In this document: one piece after another, positions 38,234-47,108 of the stretch | Numbering within the stretch: the first letter of the stretch is position 1 | Layout: each line of letters begins with the position of its first letter | Notes under the pieces: model-generated | Databases searched by the model: none | The model's input: the letters and a program-made list of their open reading frames with translations, nothing else | What the model was told of the DNA's origin: nothing | Assembly (NCBI RefSeq): GCF_027214025.1 | Contig: NZ_JAPWHB010000001.1 | Location: 62,001 to 126,000 of the forward strand | Length of the DNA stretch: 64,000 nucleotides | Origin: Parahoeflea alexandrii | Lineage (GTDB): Bacteria; Pseudomonadota; Alphaproteobacteria; Rhizobiales; Rhizobiaceae | Reading direction: 5' to 3' | Program-made: the position numbers and the translations under genes

Positions 38234-38494
38234 ATGATAGGTTTTCCCAACCAGATGCGCAGTTTTGACGAGGATGCCGGAATTATCCGGTTTTCCGGTT
38301 ATGACGGGGTGATGGAAGTCCGCTTCATACTGGAAGCGCCGGCGCTTGAACGGATCGCCGGGCTGACCCGCTCGCCGGATACGGCCTATCTCGAAGCCTT
38401 TGACCGCTTGCGCCCGCAGATCGAGGCCGTTGCAGTGCGTGCTTACCAGAAGAAACGCAATTCGCTGGTCCGATTGTCGTCCGCGGACTTCTGA
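38234..38494 (+). CDS. DUF1488 domain protein
   Basis: An 86-residue protein of the DUF1488 family. FPNQMRSFDEDAGIIRFSGYDG and EVRFILEAPALERIAGL, then YLEAFDRLRPQIEAVAVRAY, fit this small alpha/beta domain. Function unknown. AGGAAG lies immediately upstream of ATG 38234. It follows the lysine-rich small gene and precedes coaD by 112 bases. Confidence 0.75.
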   Translation: MIGFPNQMRSFDEDAGIIRFSGYDGVMEVRFILEAPALERIAGLTRSPDTAYLEAFDRLRPQIEAVAVRAYQKKRNSLVRLSSADF

Positions 38495-38606
38495 GGCCGC
38501 GGATCGGCCGCCATCCGTTTTCGGCCTCCGTGGCTCGAAGTTTTCAATCATCGCTTGATGCGTTTCGTGCGTCATGACAAAAGGCCTCGCAAAGAGGATT
38601 TTTGCC

Positions 38607-39104
38607 ATGCGGATTGCGTTTTATCCCGGATCGTTCGATCCAATGACCAATGGTCATATTGATGTGCTCGAGCAGTCGCTGGCGCTGTGCGACCAGCTGG
38701 TCGTCGGCATCGGTGTGCAGGTGAGCAAGACGCCGATGTTCAGCTTCGAGGAACGGTCGGCGATGATCGCGGATGTGCTCAAGGCCGAATTTCCCGGCCG
38801 CTCCGGCGACGTGAGTGTCGTTTCGTTCCAGGGTCTGGTGGTCGACGCCGCGAAGGCGGCCGGCGCCACGCTGCTGGTTCGCGGGCTGCGTGATGGTACC
38901 GATCTCGACTATGAAATGCAGATGGCCGGCATGAACCGCGCCATGGCACCGGGCATTACAACGGTTTTTGCGCCGGCCTATCCCGAATCCCGCCACATCA
39001 CCGCCACGCTTGTCAGGCAGATCGCCAAGATGGGCGGCGATGTCACGCCGTTTGTTCCGGCTATCGTGCAAAAAGCCCTCGCTGCGCGCATGTCGGGCGC
39101 CTAA
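38607..39104 (+). CDS. coaD: Phosphopantetheine adenylyltransferase
   Basis: CoaD joins 4'-phosphopantetheine and ATP to dephospho-CoA, the fourth step of coenzyme A synthesis. The 165-residue protein has [18 protein letters not shown], with the nucleotidyltransferase (T/H)xGH motif as TNGH, then [21 protein letters not shown] and [22 protein letters not shown] precedes ATG 38607. It begins the coaD-cyclophilin-cyclophilin-queA-tgt order known from rhizobia. Confidence 0.96.
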   Translation: MRIAFYPGSFDPMTNGHIDVLEQSLALCDQLVVGIGVQVSKTPMFSFEERSAMIADVLKAEFPGRSGDVSVVSFQGLVVDAAKAAGATLLVRGLRDGTDLDYEMQMAGMNRAMAPGITTVFAPAYPESRHITATLVRQIAKMGGDVTPFVPAIVQKALAARMSGA

Positions 39105-39200
39105 CAGCTTCCGCCGTGGCGTTGCCAAGCCCGCGGCGGTGTGTCAAACGAGTGCCGCCGGAGGTTCGAGCCGTCCGGTCGCCTTTTTTCTGGAGCCATC

Positions 39201-39764
39201 ATGCGTTCTTCACGTCTGTTCCTCGCCGCGACCCTGGCCCTGGGCCTTGTCTCGACATCCATCGCTTCCGCCGCCGACAAGCTGACCATCAAGCTGAAAA
39301 CCGGCGATGTGGTCATCGAACTCGCCGACGATGTGGCGCCACAGCACGCCGCGCGGCTCAAAGCGCTCGCCGATGCAGGCGAATACGACAATGTCGCCTT
39401 TCACCGGGTGATCGAGGGGTTCATGGCCCAGACCGGCGATGTCGAGTTCGGCGACATGGAAAACGGCTTTGTGCCGAACCGGGCCGGCATGGGCGGTTCA
39501 TCGCAGCCTGACCTGAAGGCCGAGTTCTCCGACGTTCCGTTCGAGCGCGGCACGGTGGGCATGGCCCGCTCGCAGAGCCCGAACTCGGCCAATTCGCAGT
39601 TTTTCATCATGTTCGCCCCGGCGCCGCATCTCAATGGCCAGTACACGGTCGTCGGCAAGGTGGTCAAAGGCATGGAACTCGTCGACCAGATCAAGCGCGG
39701 TGCACCGGGCTCCGGCGCGGTCAGCGATCCCGACCGCATGATCCAGGTCCGCTCCGGCGGCTGA
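39201..39764 (+). CDS. Periplasmic cyclophilin-type peptidyl-prolyl isomerase
   Basis: A 187-residue cyclophilin with a signal peptide (MRSSRLFLAATLALGLVSTS then IASAADK), so it folds proteins in the periplasm by cis-trans isomerisation of X-Pro bonds. The active-site pattern is [14 protein letters not shown] with the catalytic Arg, [20 protein letters not shown] and GQYTVVGKVVKGMELVD. GGAGCCATC precedes ATG 39201. A second, cytoplasmic cyclophilin follows 36 bases after its stop. Confidence 0.93.
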   Translation: MRSSRLFLAATLALGLVSTSIASAADKLTIKLKTGDVVIELADDVAPQHAARLKALADAGEYDNVAFHRVIEGFMAQTGDVEFGDMENGFVPNRAGMGGSSQPDLKAEFSDVPFERGTVGMARSQSPNSANSQFFIMFAPAPHLNGQYTVVGKVVKGMELVDQIKRGAPGSGAVSDPDRMIQVRSGG

Positions 39765-39800
39765 CGAGAGACAATACCCAATCAACACAGGAGAGACCCC

Positions 39801-40316
39801 ATGGCGGAGATCAAGGATCCCGAAAACACGCTGATCATGGAAACCACCCAAGGCCAGGTGATCATCGAACTGCTTCCCGACCTGGCTCCCGGCCATGTCG
39901 CCCGGATCAAGGAGCTGGCGCGCGAAGGCGCCTATGACGGCGTGGTGTTTCACCGCGTGATCGAGGGCTTCATGGCGCAGACTGGCGACGTCAAGTTCGG
40001 CAAGTCGGATGGTAAGTCGTTCGATCCGCGCCGCGCCGGCATGGGTGGTTCGGACAAGCCGGACCTTAAGGCCGAGTTTTCCAACATGAATCACGGTCGC
40101 GGCACCTGCTCGATGGCGCGTGCGCAGGATCCGAATTCGGCCAACTCGCAGTTCTTCATCTGCTTTGACGATGCGGGCTTCCTCAACCGTCAGTACACGG
40201 TCTGGGGCCAGGTGATGTCGGGCATGGAGAATGTCGACAAGATCAAGCGCGGCGAGCCGGTGGTCGATCCCGACAAGATCGTTTCGATGAAGGTTGCGGC
40301 TGACGCCAAGGCTTAA
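39801..40316 (+). CDS. ppiB: Cytoplasmic cyclophilin-type peptidyl-prolyl isomerase
   Basis: A 171-residue cyclophilin without signal peptide. [34 protein letters not shown] and [20 protein letters not shown] are the conserved catalytic segments. It differs from its upstream twin mainly by the missing leader and an insertion around [27 protein letters not shown] precedes the ATG. Expected role: proline isomerase in the cytoplasm. A terminator follows. Confidence 0.93.
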   Translation: MAEIKDPENTLIMETTQGQVIIELLPDLAPGHVARIKELAREGAYDGVVFHRVIEGFMAQTGDVKFGKSDGKSFDPRRAGMGGSDKPDLKAEFSNMNHGRGTCSMARAQDPNSANSQFFICFDDAGFLNRQYTVWGQVMSGMENVDKIKRGEPVVDPDKIVSMKVAADAKA

Positions 40317-40325
40317 GCCGTTTTC

Positions 40326-40370
40326 ACGCGCGGGATAGAGAGCTTTCGGGCTTCCGGTCCCGCGCGTTTT
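40326..40370 (+). terminator. Intrinsic terminator after ppiB
   Basis: A perfect 10-base stem (ACGCGCGGGA with TCCCGCGCGT) and 22-base loop is followed by TTTT. queA starts 18 bases later, so some read-through is possible. Confidence 0.65.
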
Positions 40371-40387
40371 CAATTGGGGCACGGCAG

Positions 40388-41464
40388 GTGCGGGTAGACC
40401 TTTTTGATTTCGACCTTCCCGAAGAGCGCATCGCGCTCAGACCGGCGAACCCGCGCGACAGCGCCCGGCTTTTGCGGGTTGGCACTGACGGAAGCCTTGC
40501 GGATCTGTCGGTCGGCGATCTGGCCGAGCTGCTCGAACCCGGCGACGCGCTGGTGTTCAACGACACACGCGTCATTCCCGCCCAGCTCGAAGGGTTCCGC
40601 ATCCGCGGCGAAAACCGGCAGCGCATCTCCGCCACCCTGCATATGCGCTCGGGTCCCGACCGCTGGAAGGCCTTTGTCCGTCCGGGTAAGCGCATCAAGC
40701 AGGGGGACCGGCTCTCATTCGGTGGCGACGGCGCTGCCTGCCTGGCCGGTGTGCTCGACGCCACCGCGGGTGAGCGGGGCGAGGGCGGCGAGCTTGAACT
40801 GATCTTCGACCTCAGCGGCCCGGCGCTCGACGAAGCAATCATGGCCACAGGCCACATCCCGCTGCCACCCTATATCGCGTCGAAGCGCGGCGAGGACGAT
40901 CAGGACCGCAAGGACTACCAGACGATCTATGCCCGCGAGGACGGTGCCGTTGCCGCGCCCACGGCAGGCCTGCATTTCACCGACGCGCTGTTCGCCAGGC
41001 TCGATGCGCGCGGGATCTCCCGCCATTTCGTCACGCTGCATGTCGGCGCGGGCACTTTTTTGCCGGTCAAGGCGGACGACACCACCGAGCACAGGATGCA
41101 TTCGGAAATCGGCCATGTCAGCGCGGAGACCGCTGCGGCGCTGAACGCGGTTCACGCCCGCGGCGGCCGGATCGTCTCGGTCGGCACCACCTCGCTGAGG
41201 CTGCTTGAAAGCGCCACCGGCGAAGACGGCACGATCCAGCCCTGGTCGGGCCCGACCGACATCTTCATCACGCCGGGCTACCGGTTTTGCGCCGTCGACA
41301 TCCTGATGACCAATTTCCACCTGCCGCGCTCGACACTATTCATGCTGGTCTCGGCCTTCTCCGGCCTTGAGACGATGCGCTCGGCCTACCGCCACGCGAT
41401 CGAGACCGGCTACCGTTTTTATTCCTATGGCGACGCCAGCCTGCTTTTCCGGAGCAACCCGTGA
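40388..41464 (+). CDS. queA: S-adenosylmethionine:tRNA ribosyltransferase-isomerase
   Basis: QueA moves the ribosyl part of S-adenosylmethionine to preQ1 in tRNA to make epoxyqueuosine. The 358-residue length is standard. Motifs: [67 protein letters not shown] and [12 protein letters not shown], then [17 protein letters not shown]. The start is GTG 40388. Its last bases (GTGA) overlap the start of tgt, so the two queuosine genes are translationally coupled. Confidence 0.96.
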   Translation: MRVDLFDFDLPEERIALRPANPRDSARLLRVGTDGSLADLSVGDLAELLEPGDALVFNDTRVIPAQLEGFRIRGENRQRISATLHMRSGPDRWKAFVRPGKRIKQGDRLSFGGDGAACLAGVLDATAGERGEGGELELIFDLSGPALDEAIMATGHIPLPPYIASKRGEDDQDRKDYQTIYAREDGAVAAPTAGLHFTDALFARLDARGISRHFVTLHVGAGTFLPVKADDTTEHRMHSEIGHVSAETAAALNAVHARGGRIVSVGTTSLRLLESATGEDGTIQPWSGPTDIFITPGYRFCAVDILMTNFHLPRSTLFMLVSAFSGLETMRSAYRHAIETGYRFYSYGDASLLFRSNP

Positions 41465-42615
41465 CCCCTGAAACCCCGGCGAAATCCGAGACCTTCCAGT
41501 TCAAGCTTCTCGCCACCGATGGCAAGGCGCGGCGCGGCGAGATATCGATGCCGCGCGGGACGATCCGTACGCCGGCCTTCATGCCGGTCGGAACCGGCGG
41601 CACGGTCAAGGCGATGTACATGGACCAGGTGCGCGATCTCGGCGCCGACATCATCTTGGGCAACACCTATCACCTTATGCTCAGGCCCGGCGCCGAGCGC
41701 ATGGCGCGGCTTGGCGGCTTGCACACATTCGCTCGCTGGGAGCGCCCGATCCTGACCGATTCCGGCGGTTTCCAGGTGATGTCGCTGTCGGCGCTCAGGA
41801 AGATCGACGAGCAGGGCGTCACCTTCCAGTCGCATATCGACGGCTCGCGCCACGAGATGAGCCCGGAGCGCTCGATCGAGATCCAGGGCCTGCTCGGTTC
41901 CGACATCCAGATGCAGCTTGACGAATGCGTGCGGCTGCCGGCCAGCGAGACCGAGATCGAGCGCGCCATGGAAATGTCGCTGCGCTGGGCCGAGCGATGC
42001 CGCGTGGCCTTCGGCGACCAGCCCGGCAAGGCGATGTTCGGCATCGTCCAGGGCGGAGACGCTCCTCTGCTAAGGGAGCGCTCGGCGCAGGGCTTGGCGG
42101 GTCTCGATCTGAAGGGCTATGCGGTGGGCGGTCTGGCTGTCGGCGAGCCGCAGGCGGTGATGCTCGACATGCTCGACGTCACCTGTCCGCTGCTGCCTGC
42201 GCAAAAACCGCGCTACCTTATGGGTGTGGGCACGCCCGACGATATCCTCAAGTCCGTCGGCCGCGGCATCGACATGTTCGACTGCGTGATGCCGACCCGG
42301 GCAGGCCGCCATGGCCTCGCCTTCACCCGCCGCGGCAAGATCAACCTGAAGAACGCCCGCCACGCCGAGGATCACCGGCCGCTCGATGAGGAAAGCCCAT
42401 GCCCGGCGGCGCGCGACTATTCCCGCGCCTACCTGCACCACCTGGTCCGCTCCAACGAGATCCTCGGCATGATGCTGATCACCTGGAACAATCTGAGCTA
42501 CTACCAGGACCTGATGGCCGGCATCCGCGCGTCGATCGAGGCGCAGCGGTTCGAGGCGTTCTCGGCACAGACGCAAGAGCGTTGGGCCCGCGGCGATATC
42601 GCGCCGTTGGCCTAG
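41461..42615 (+). CDS. tgt: tRNA-guanine transglycosylase, zinc-site variant
   Basis: Tgt swaps guanine 34 for preQ1 in GUN-anticodon tRNAs, the step before QueA. The 384-residue protein has the TIM-barrel motifs [37 protein letters not shown] with the general acid/base Asp, GIVQGG and [13 protein letters not shown] with the nucleophile Asp. The zinc site of bacterial Tgt (three Cys and one His, E. coli 302, 304, 307, 333) is here Ser312, Cys314, Ala317 and Asn343, so only one ligand remains. Spacing and neighbours ([10 protein letters not shown]) are normal, so it is no alignment slip. GTG 41461 start, overlapping queA. Confidence 0.94.
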   Translation: MTPETPAKSETFQFKLLATDGKARRGEISMPRGTIRTPAFMPVGTGGTVKAMYMDQVRDLGADIILGNTYHLMLRPGAERMARLGGLHTFARWERPILTDSGGFQVMSLSALRKIDEQGVTFQSHIDGSRHEMSPERSIEIQGLLGSDIQMQLDECVRLPASETEIERAMEMSLRWAERCRVAFGDQPGKAMFGIVQGGDAPLLRERSAQGLAGLDLKGYAVGGLAVGEPQAVMLDMLDVTCPLLPAQKPRYLMGVGTPDDILKSVGRGIDMFDCVMPTRAGRHGLAFTRRGKINLKNARHAEDHRPLDEESPCPAARDYSRAYLHHLVRSNEILGMMLITWNNLSYYQDLMAGIRASIEAQRFEAFSAQTQERWARGDIAPLA

Positions 42616-42625
42616 GGTTTCAGTA

Positions 42626-42946
42626 TCAGCTGGCGTCGAGCACCTTTTCGCAGTGCGACGGGCCACCCTTCGGGTCGGCATGATCGGTGATGGTGCGGAT
42701 CGATTTGATCGTGTAGTCCTTGTTGACCGTCAGTTCCACCACGCAACGCTTGCCGCCGGAATAGCCGCCGCGCCAGGTGTACTGCGTGCCGCCACTGTCG
42801 GAAATCGGAGGTCCGTAGGCTGCGAAAAAGGTGCCGGCCGACTTGCCGTTCCAGCGCGCCTGCAGCGGGTTGGTTGCCATTGTTGCAGTGGTACAGGCCG
42901 AAAGGGCACCGGTAAAAACTGCCAGGATTGCAAGCCGGAATTTCAT
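42626..42946 (-). CDS. Small lipoprotein
   Basis: A 106-residue envelope protein. A lipobox-type leader (MKFRLAILAVFTGALSACTT) predicts lipidation at the Cys, then a Gly/Trp/Tyr-rich domain with WNGKSAGTFFAAYGPP and YTWRGGYSGGKRCVVELTVN, and a cysteine near the C-terminus that may pair with the one in KRC. No family is recognised. ATG 42946 is chosen because AAGGAA lies 9 bases upstream. It converges on tgt with a 10-base gap. Confidence 0.7.
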   Translation of the reverse strand: MKFRLAILAVFTGALSACTTATMATNPLQARWNGKSAGTFFAAYGPPISDSGGTQYTWRGGYSGGKRCVVELTVNKDYTIKSIRTITDHADPKGGPSHCEKVLDAS

Positions 42947-43218
42947 GATCGACATTTCCTTGGACATCGTTTGATGGGACGCGGCAGCACTGACCGCGAT
43001 CCCTCATAGCGGATTCCACGGCATTGGAAAATCGTTTGTCGGGCCAGAAGGGTTGGATGCGTGATTTTGGACAAGACGGTTACAATTTGCGCCTGCTGAA
43101 TGTGGCAATCTGTTGCGACCAGTGGTCCCGCTTGTGCTTGACGGGCGTTTTCATTGGGCGCACGATCAACCCAGGGAAGCATCAGTTTCCCTGACGTCAA
43201 CAGATCGAGGATTGGCCG

Positions 43219-43476
43219 ATGAATGGTTTGAAAGTGGCAATCATTGTCCTGGCAGCCGGAACGCTGGCAGCCTGCACGACAACCGAGAAAACAGTCAGCG
43301 GGGCCGGAATAGGTGCAGCAGTCGGCGCCATTGCGACAAACAGCGCAGGTGGCGCTGTCGCAGGCGCACTGATTGGCGGCTTTGGCACCTATCTGTTCGA
43401 AACCGCCGATGGCAAATGCCAATACCGCAATTCCAGGGGCAAGATCTACACAACGCGGTGCCACTGGCGGAGATAG
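43219..43476 (+). CDS. Glycine-zipper lipoprotein
   Basis: An 85-residue lipoprotein. The leader LKVAIIVLAAGTLAACTTTEK ends in a lipobox, and GAGIGAAVGAIATNSAGGAV is a glycine-zipper region like those in small outer-membrane proteins of the Rick/OmpA-like group. Two further cysteines are in the C-terminal part (KCQYR and TRCHW). Function unknown. The following small membrane-protein gene begins 48 bases after the stop. Confidence 0.7.
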   Translation: MNGLKVAIIVLAAGTLAACTTTEKTVSGAGIGAAVGAIATNSAGGAVAGALIGGFGTYLFETADGKCQYRNSRGKIYTTRCHWRR

Positions 43477-43524
43477 CCGGACTTGCGTTTCCCGGGGCCG
43501 GCGGCAGCGTAGGGGGGATCAGTC

Positions 43525-43716
43525 ATGAAGCTGTTTGCCGTCGTGCTGGCGCTGGTGGCCGTTGCGGGGATGGCGTTTGGCTGGTGGGGGCTGGAGACGG
43601 TCTCCGGACGACGGCATTTCGATGAAATGGCCGGGATGATCCCGCTGTTTGCGGGTGTCGGGTCGATCATCCTGCTGCTGCTCGCCGCCATTCTGTATTA
43701 TTTCGCCGGCCCATAG
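43525..43716 (+). CDS. Small two-span membrane protein, 63 aa
   Basis: A 63-residue protein with two hydrophobic spans: MKLFAVVLALVAVAGMAFGW and IPLFAGVGSIILLLLAAILY, joined by a short polar loop (LETVSGRRHFDEMAG). GGGGGGATC lies before the ATG. No family is recognised. It probably belongs with the preceding lipoprotein gene. Confidence 0.6.
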   Translation: MKLFAVVLALVAVAGMAFGWWGLETVSGRRHFDEMAGMIPLFAGVGSIILLLLAAILYYFAGP

Positions 43717-43771
43717 GCCCGACAACGGTGCGAGGCCTGCTACTGGCTGGATCTCTGTTGGCCATGCCAGC

Positions 43772-44254
43772 CTACGAGATCGAAATGATCTCAAGCTCCT
43801 GATCACCGACCTCCACCACATCGCCCGCCGCCTTTCCCATCAGCGCGCGGGCGACGGGGGAGGCAAAGGAGATCGTGCCGGTTTTCGGATTGGCTTCGTC
43901 CTCGCCAACGATGCGGTATGTTTGCGGCGGGCGGCCGTCGCGGGCATAGGTCACGGTGGAGCCGAAGGCGACCACGTCATTCAAGACCGGATCGGGTATC
44001 ATCTCGGCGCTATGCACCCGCTCGGCGAAGTAGCGTGCGTCGCGCAGCGGGACGGCTTGCTGGCGCCGCTTTTCATTGACATCCTCGATCGCATTCGCCG
44101 CCTCGAATGCCGCGCGGGCCGCATCGAGGTTCGCCTGCAACTGTTTCAGCCCGTTGAGCGTCACCAGGTTTGGATGCGGAGAAATCGGCCGGTCGGGCAG
44201 TTGCGTTTCGGCCGCGGTTTCGGAACTTTCTTCCTTGGTGAAGGCGACGCTCAC
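43772..44254 (-). CDS. GreA/GreB family transcription elongation factor-like protein
   Basis: A 160-residue protein. The C-terminal half is the GreA/GreB FKBP-like domain: VAFGSTVTYARDGRPPQTYR, IVGEDEANPKTGTISFASPV and ARALMGKAAGDVVEV. The N-terminal half is a helical hairpin (NLVTLNGLKQLQANLDAARA and onwards) as in Gre factors, which rescue stalled RNA polymerase through its secondary channel. The acidic tip residues could not be confirmed, so it may be a GreA paralogue with a modified role. I take GTG 44254 with GGAGA ahead as the start. Confidence 0.83.
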   Translation of the reverse strand: MSVAFTKEESSETAAETQLPDRPISPHPNLVTLNGLKQLQANLDAARAAFEAANAIEDVNEKRRQQAVPLRDARYFAERVHSAEMIPDPVLNDVVAFGSTVTYARDGRPPQTYRIVGEDEANPKTGTISFASPVARALMGKAAGDVVEVGDQELEIISIS

Positions 44255-44471
44255 TGCAATTCTCCATCTGTGTGCTGGTGGCGGGAAGGACGGTTGCCTC
44301 ACACGCCGCGGACCCATCAAAGATAGGTTGAAACGGCACGGCGAGGCAATGCCGGTCCGTTTACGGTCAACGCGATCACGGTGGCATGGTTCCGGGACGG
44401 AGATGGAGACCAAGAGTAACTTCTCGGTGAATGCGTAGCACCAGACTTGTAGACAGTCCGGGGGACGACTC

Positions 44472-44906
44472 TCAGGTTTGCGGTGCGGCGGCCTTTATCA
44501 TCTGGACACCATTGATCTTGAAGCTGCCGTCCGGCTGGCGTTCGAGCGAATAGAGCGCAGTCCAGTCCTCGCCGTCAGGGGCCTGGATGATGACTTCCTG
44601 TACGATACCAGAGCCGTCGGCCGATGCCTTGGATCGTCCGAAGGCGAAGTTGCCGGGACGGTAGACCGGCTGGTAGCCACGCTTGACCATGTCGAAGAAG
44701 CGGCTTTCATCCGGATAGATCCGCTTGATCGAGGGGGCCGCGAAGGAATAGGCGGTTGCCATGTCGTCGGAAAGAAAGGCGTTGATCTGGCTCTCGATGA
44801 CCAAGCGCGCCGTTGCCGCGTCATTGGCGCGGGCGGGCGTCAGCGCCAGACACAGGGCTGCGAGCGATGCCGTCAGGAATGCAATGAGCTGAACGTTTCT
44901 TGTCAT
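44472..44906 (-). CDS. DUF4864 domain exported protein
   Basis: A 144-residue protein with a signal peptide (LIAFLTASLAALCLALTPARA) and a single DUF4864 domain, a SnoaL/NTF2-like fold. ESQINAFLSDDMATAYSFAA and RGYQPVYRPGNFAFGRSK are the recognisable parts. It should be periplasmic. Function unknown. GGAGGTACG precedes ATG 44906. Bases 44907-45074 separate it from the start of the reductase cluster and show no gene. Confidence 0.78.
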   Translation of the reverse strand: MTRNVQLIAFLTASLAALCLALTPARANDAATARLVIESQINAFLSDDMATAYSFAAPSIKRIYPDESRFFDMVKRGYQPVYRPGNFAFGRSKASADGSGIVQEVIIQAPDGEDWTALYSLERQPDGSFKINGVQMIKAAAPQT

Positions 44907-45074
44907 GATCGTACCTCCATGGTGTTGAAGATAGGACGGGGAACGGGAATGGAAAGTTTCACTTCGGTACGGCAAAGGCCGGAAGTTCATCCGGTTTATG
45001 AAGAGTTCGGAAATAGTGAATCAAAACATCGGAGTAGGCGTATAATCTAATGTTTCGAATCATGTGCTGGCGCG

Positions 45075-46112
45075 TCACGGCACGATCATTACCTTGCCGT
45101 CGCCGAGCTTCAGCGCGTCGGGCAGGTCGCGCATTGCATCGGCGAGCCTGACCGTCGCTACCACTTCGGTATTCCAGGCGCCCGAGATGAAGCGGTTCTG
45201 GACGGCGCGCAACGTCCGGATTTTTGTCAGAACGGAAGCCTGCCGGAACCAGTTCATCAGCCAGTAGCCCTCGATCCTCTTGCCCATGATGATGAACTGA
45301 CCGGCTTCCTTGAGCACCGGCGCTTCGGTGTCGAGCTTGCCGTAGATGATCCAGCGGGCGCGGGCCGGCATGGCGGCGAAGAGATCGGCGGCCACTTGAC
45401 CGGCGACCGCGTCAAGCAGGATTTTCGGCTTTTCGGATTTGCACAGGGCTGAAAACCTGGCTGCAAACTCCGGGTCCGACTCGACCAGAACATGTTTCGC
45501 ACCGAGCTCTCTAAGATGGTTAGCCTGGCTCTCCTTGCGGATGACGGCGATCATCACAATGCCGTTGTCTCGAGCCAGTCCCGCCATCAGCTTGCCGAGC
45601 TGGGAGAAGGCGGCCGTGAAGACGAAGCTCCTGGAGCCCGACTGCTTGACAATGTCGAACATGGTCCAGGCCGTAACCGGGTTGACCACGTGGCCTGCTG
45701 CATCCTCGTCGCGCATGGCGGACTTGACCACGACGCACATGGCCGCCTCGACGACGATGTACTCGGCCCAGGCGCCTGACCCGTTGACGCCGCCGACAAA
45801 GGCGACCCGCTTGCCCTTGAGATAGCTCGCATAGAACCCCTTGCCGTCGACCACGTCGCCGACACCCTCGAAGCCGGCAGCCGCGCCCTTGATGCACGGC
45901 TGGCCGTATTCGCCCTTGATGAAATAGAGATCGGAGGGGTTGATCGAAGCCATGCGCACCCGGATCAGCACCTGGCCCGGACCCGGTTTCGGGACGGGCA
46001 GGGAACCGTATTCGAGATAGGGATCAAGCGTCTCGATGACCGCGCCGGTCCGGGTCGGGGCGAAACCGTGGCCCCTGAGGATCAGGGCGTTCATGCTGGT
46101 GGGCAGTGACAT
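45075..46112 (-). CDS. Medium-chain reductase (quinone oxidoreductase/enoyl reductase type)
   Basis: A 345-residue MDR-family oxidoreductase, probably NADPH-dependent. GQVLIRVRMASINPSDLYFI and GFEGVGDVVDG are the family N-terminus, and FTAAFSQLGKLMAGLARDNG is the cofactor-binding turn in the TAA-S-LG form seen in 2-enoyl-thioester-like reductases. No zinc ligands of alcohol dehydrogenases are present. It is the last gene of a leftward unit after TetR, an ACAD and another MDR, 24 bases behind the latter. Likely role: reduction of a carbonyl or double bond in a CoA-ester or lipid pathway. Confidence 0.82.
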   Translation of the reverse strand: MSLPTSMNALILRGHGFAPTRTGAVIETLDPYLEYGSLPVPKPGPGQVLIRVRMASINPSDLYFIKGEYGQPCIKGAAAGFEGVGDVVDGKGFYASYLKGKRVAFVGGVNGSGAWAEYIVVEAAMCVVVKSAMRDEDAAGHVVNPVTAWTMFDIVKQSGSRSFVFTAAFSQLGKLMAGLARDNGIVMIAVIRKESQANHLRELGAKHVLVESDPEFAARFSALCKSEKPKILLDAVAGQVAADLFAAMPARARWIIYGKLDTEAPVLKEAGQFIIMGKRIEGYWLMNWFRQASVLTKIRTLRAVQNRFISGAWNTEVVATVRLADAMRDLPDALKLGDGKVMIVP

Positions 46113-46136
46113 GGTCGTATCCTTGCGACAGGGGCC

Positions 46137-47102
46137 TTACGGCACCAGGATGGTCTTGCCGACGGCGCCGCGATCGAGAATCCGCTGCAGCGCCGTTGCT
46201 GCTTCCGCCAGCGGTCGGGTCTCGTCGATATGAGGCTTGATGCGGCCTTCGGAATGCCACTGGAAGAGTTCGCGGTTGTTGATGGCGTAAACTTCCGGCT
46301 CCTTGGCGACGAATGCGCCCCAGAACACCCCGACCAGCGAATATTCCTTGAGCAGCACCAGGTTGACCGGAAGCTTGGGGATTTCGCCGGAAGCGAAGCC
46401 GATAACCAGCAGGCGGCCATTGCGGGCCATGGCCCGGGCCGCGACATCGAAGGCGGCGCCGCCAACCGGATCGAAGGCGACGTCGACGCCTCGCGGCGCC
46501 TCTCGCTTGAGCGCATCGCGCAAGCCGTCATAGGGCAGGGCTACATCGGCACCGGCATCGAGACACGCCTGCTGCTTTGCCTCGCTCGACGCGACGGCGA
46601 TGACCCGGGCGCCCATGGCCTTGCCGATGGAGATGGCGGCCAGACCGGTTGATCCGGCGGCGCCAAGCACCAGCAAGGTTTCACCCGGCTGCAGGTTGGC
46701 CCGCTGTTTCAGCGCATGATGCGAGGTTCCCCAGGCGCACATCAGTGCGCAGGCATCGGCGAAGCTCATGGTCTGGGGTATCGGGAAGGCCCTGTTTGCC
46801 GGCGCCAGCACCTTTTCGGCATAGCTGCCATTGCTCAGCATCACCACGACCCGGTCACCGGGCTTGACGTGGGTGACATTCGCGCCGGCCGCTTCGACGA
46901 TGCCTCCGGCCTCCATGCCCGGGACAAACGGCGTCTCGGGCTTCATCTGGTAGAGTCCCTGGACCAGCAGACCATCGGGATAATTCACCCCGATGGCTTC
47001 GGCCTTGATCACAACTTCGTCAGCGCCCGGCGTGGGATCAGGGAGATCCCTGAATTCCAGATTGGAAAGCGGGCCATATTCGGGACAGACAATTGCCTTC
47101 AT
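46137..47102 (-). CDS. NADPH:quinone oxidoreductase family protein
   Basis: A 321-residue zinc-free MDR protein. PTPGADEVVIKAEAIGVNYP and FVPGMEAGGIVEAAG are the N-terminal catalytic-domain motifs; LVLGAAGSTGLAAISIGKAMG is the NADPH glycine motif. Such enzymes reduce quinones or 2-enoyl compounds. It begins 6 bases after the stop of the acyl-CoA dehydrogenase gene and is followed by a second MDR gene, so the two reductases probably serve the same leftward operon. The substrate is unknown. Confidence 0.86.
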   Translation of the reverse strand: MKAIVCPEYGPLSNLEFRDLPDPTPGADEVVIKAEAIGVNYPDGLLVQGLYQMKPETPFVPGMEAGGIVEAAGANVTHVKPGDRVVVMLSNGSYAEKVLAPANRAFPIPQTMSFADACALMCAWGTSHHALKQRANLQPGETLLVLGAAGSTGLAAISIGKAMGARVIAVASSEAKQQACLDAGADVALPYDGLRDALKREAPRGVDVAFDPVGGAAFDVAARAMARNGRLLVIGFASGEIPKLPVNLVLLKEYSLVGVFWGAFVAKEPEVYAINNRELFQWHSEGRIKPHIDETRPLAEAATALQRILDRGAVGKTILVP

Positions 47103-47108
47103 GACGGA

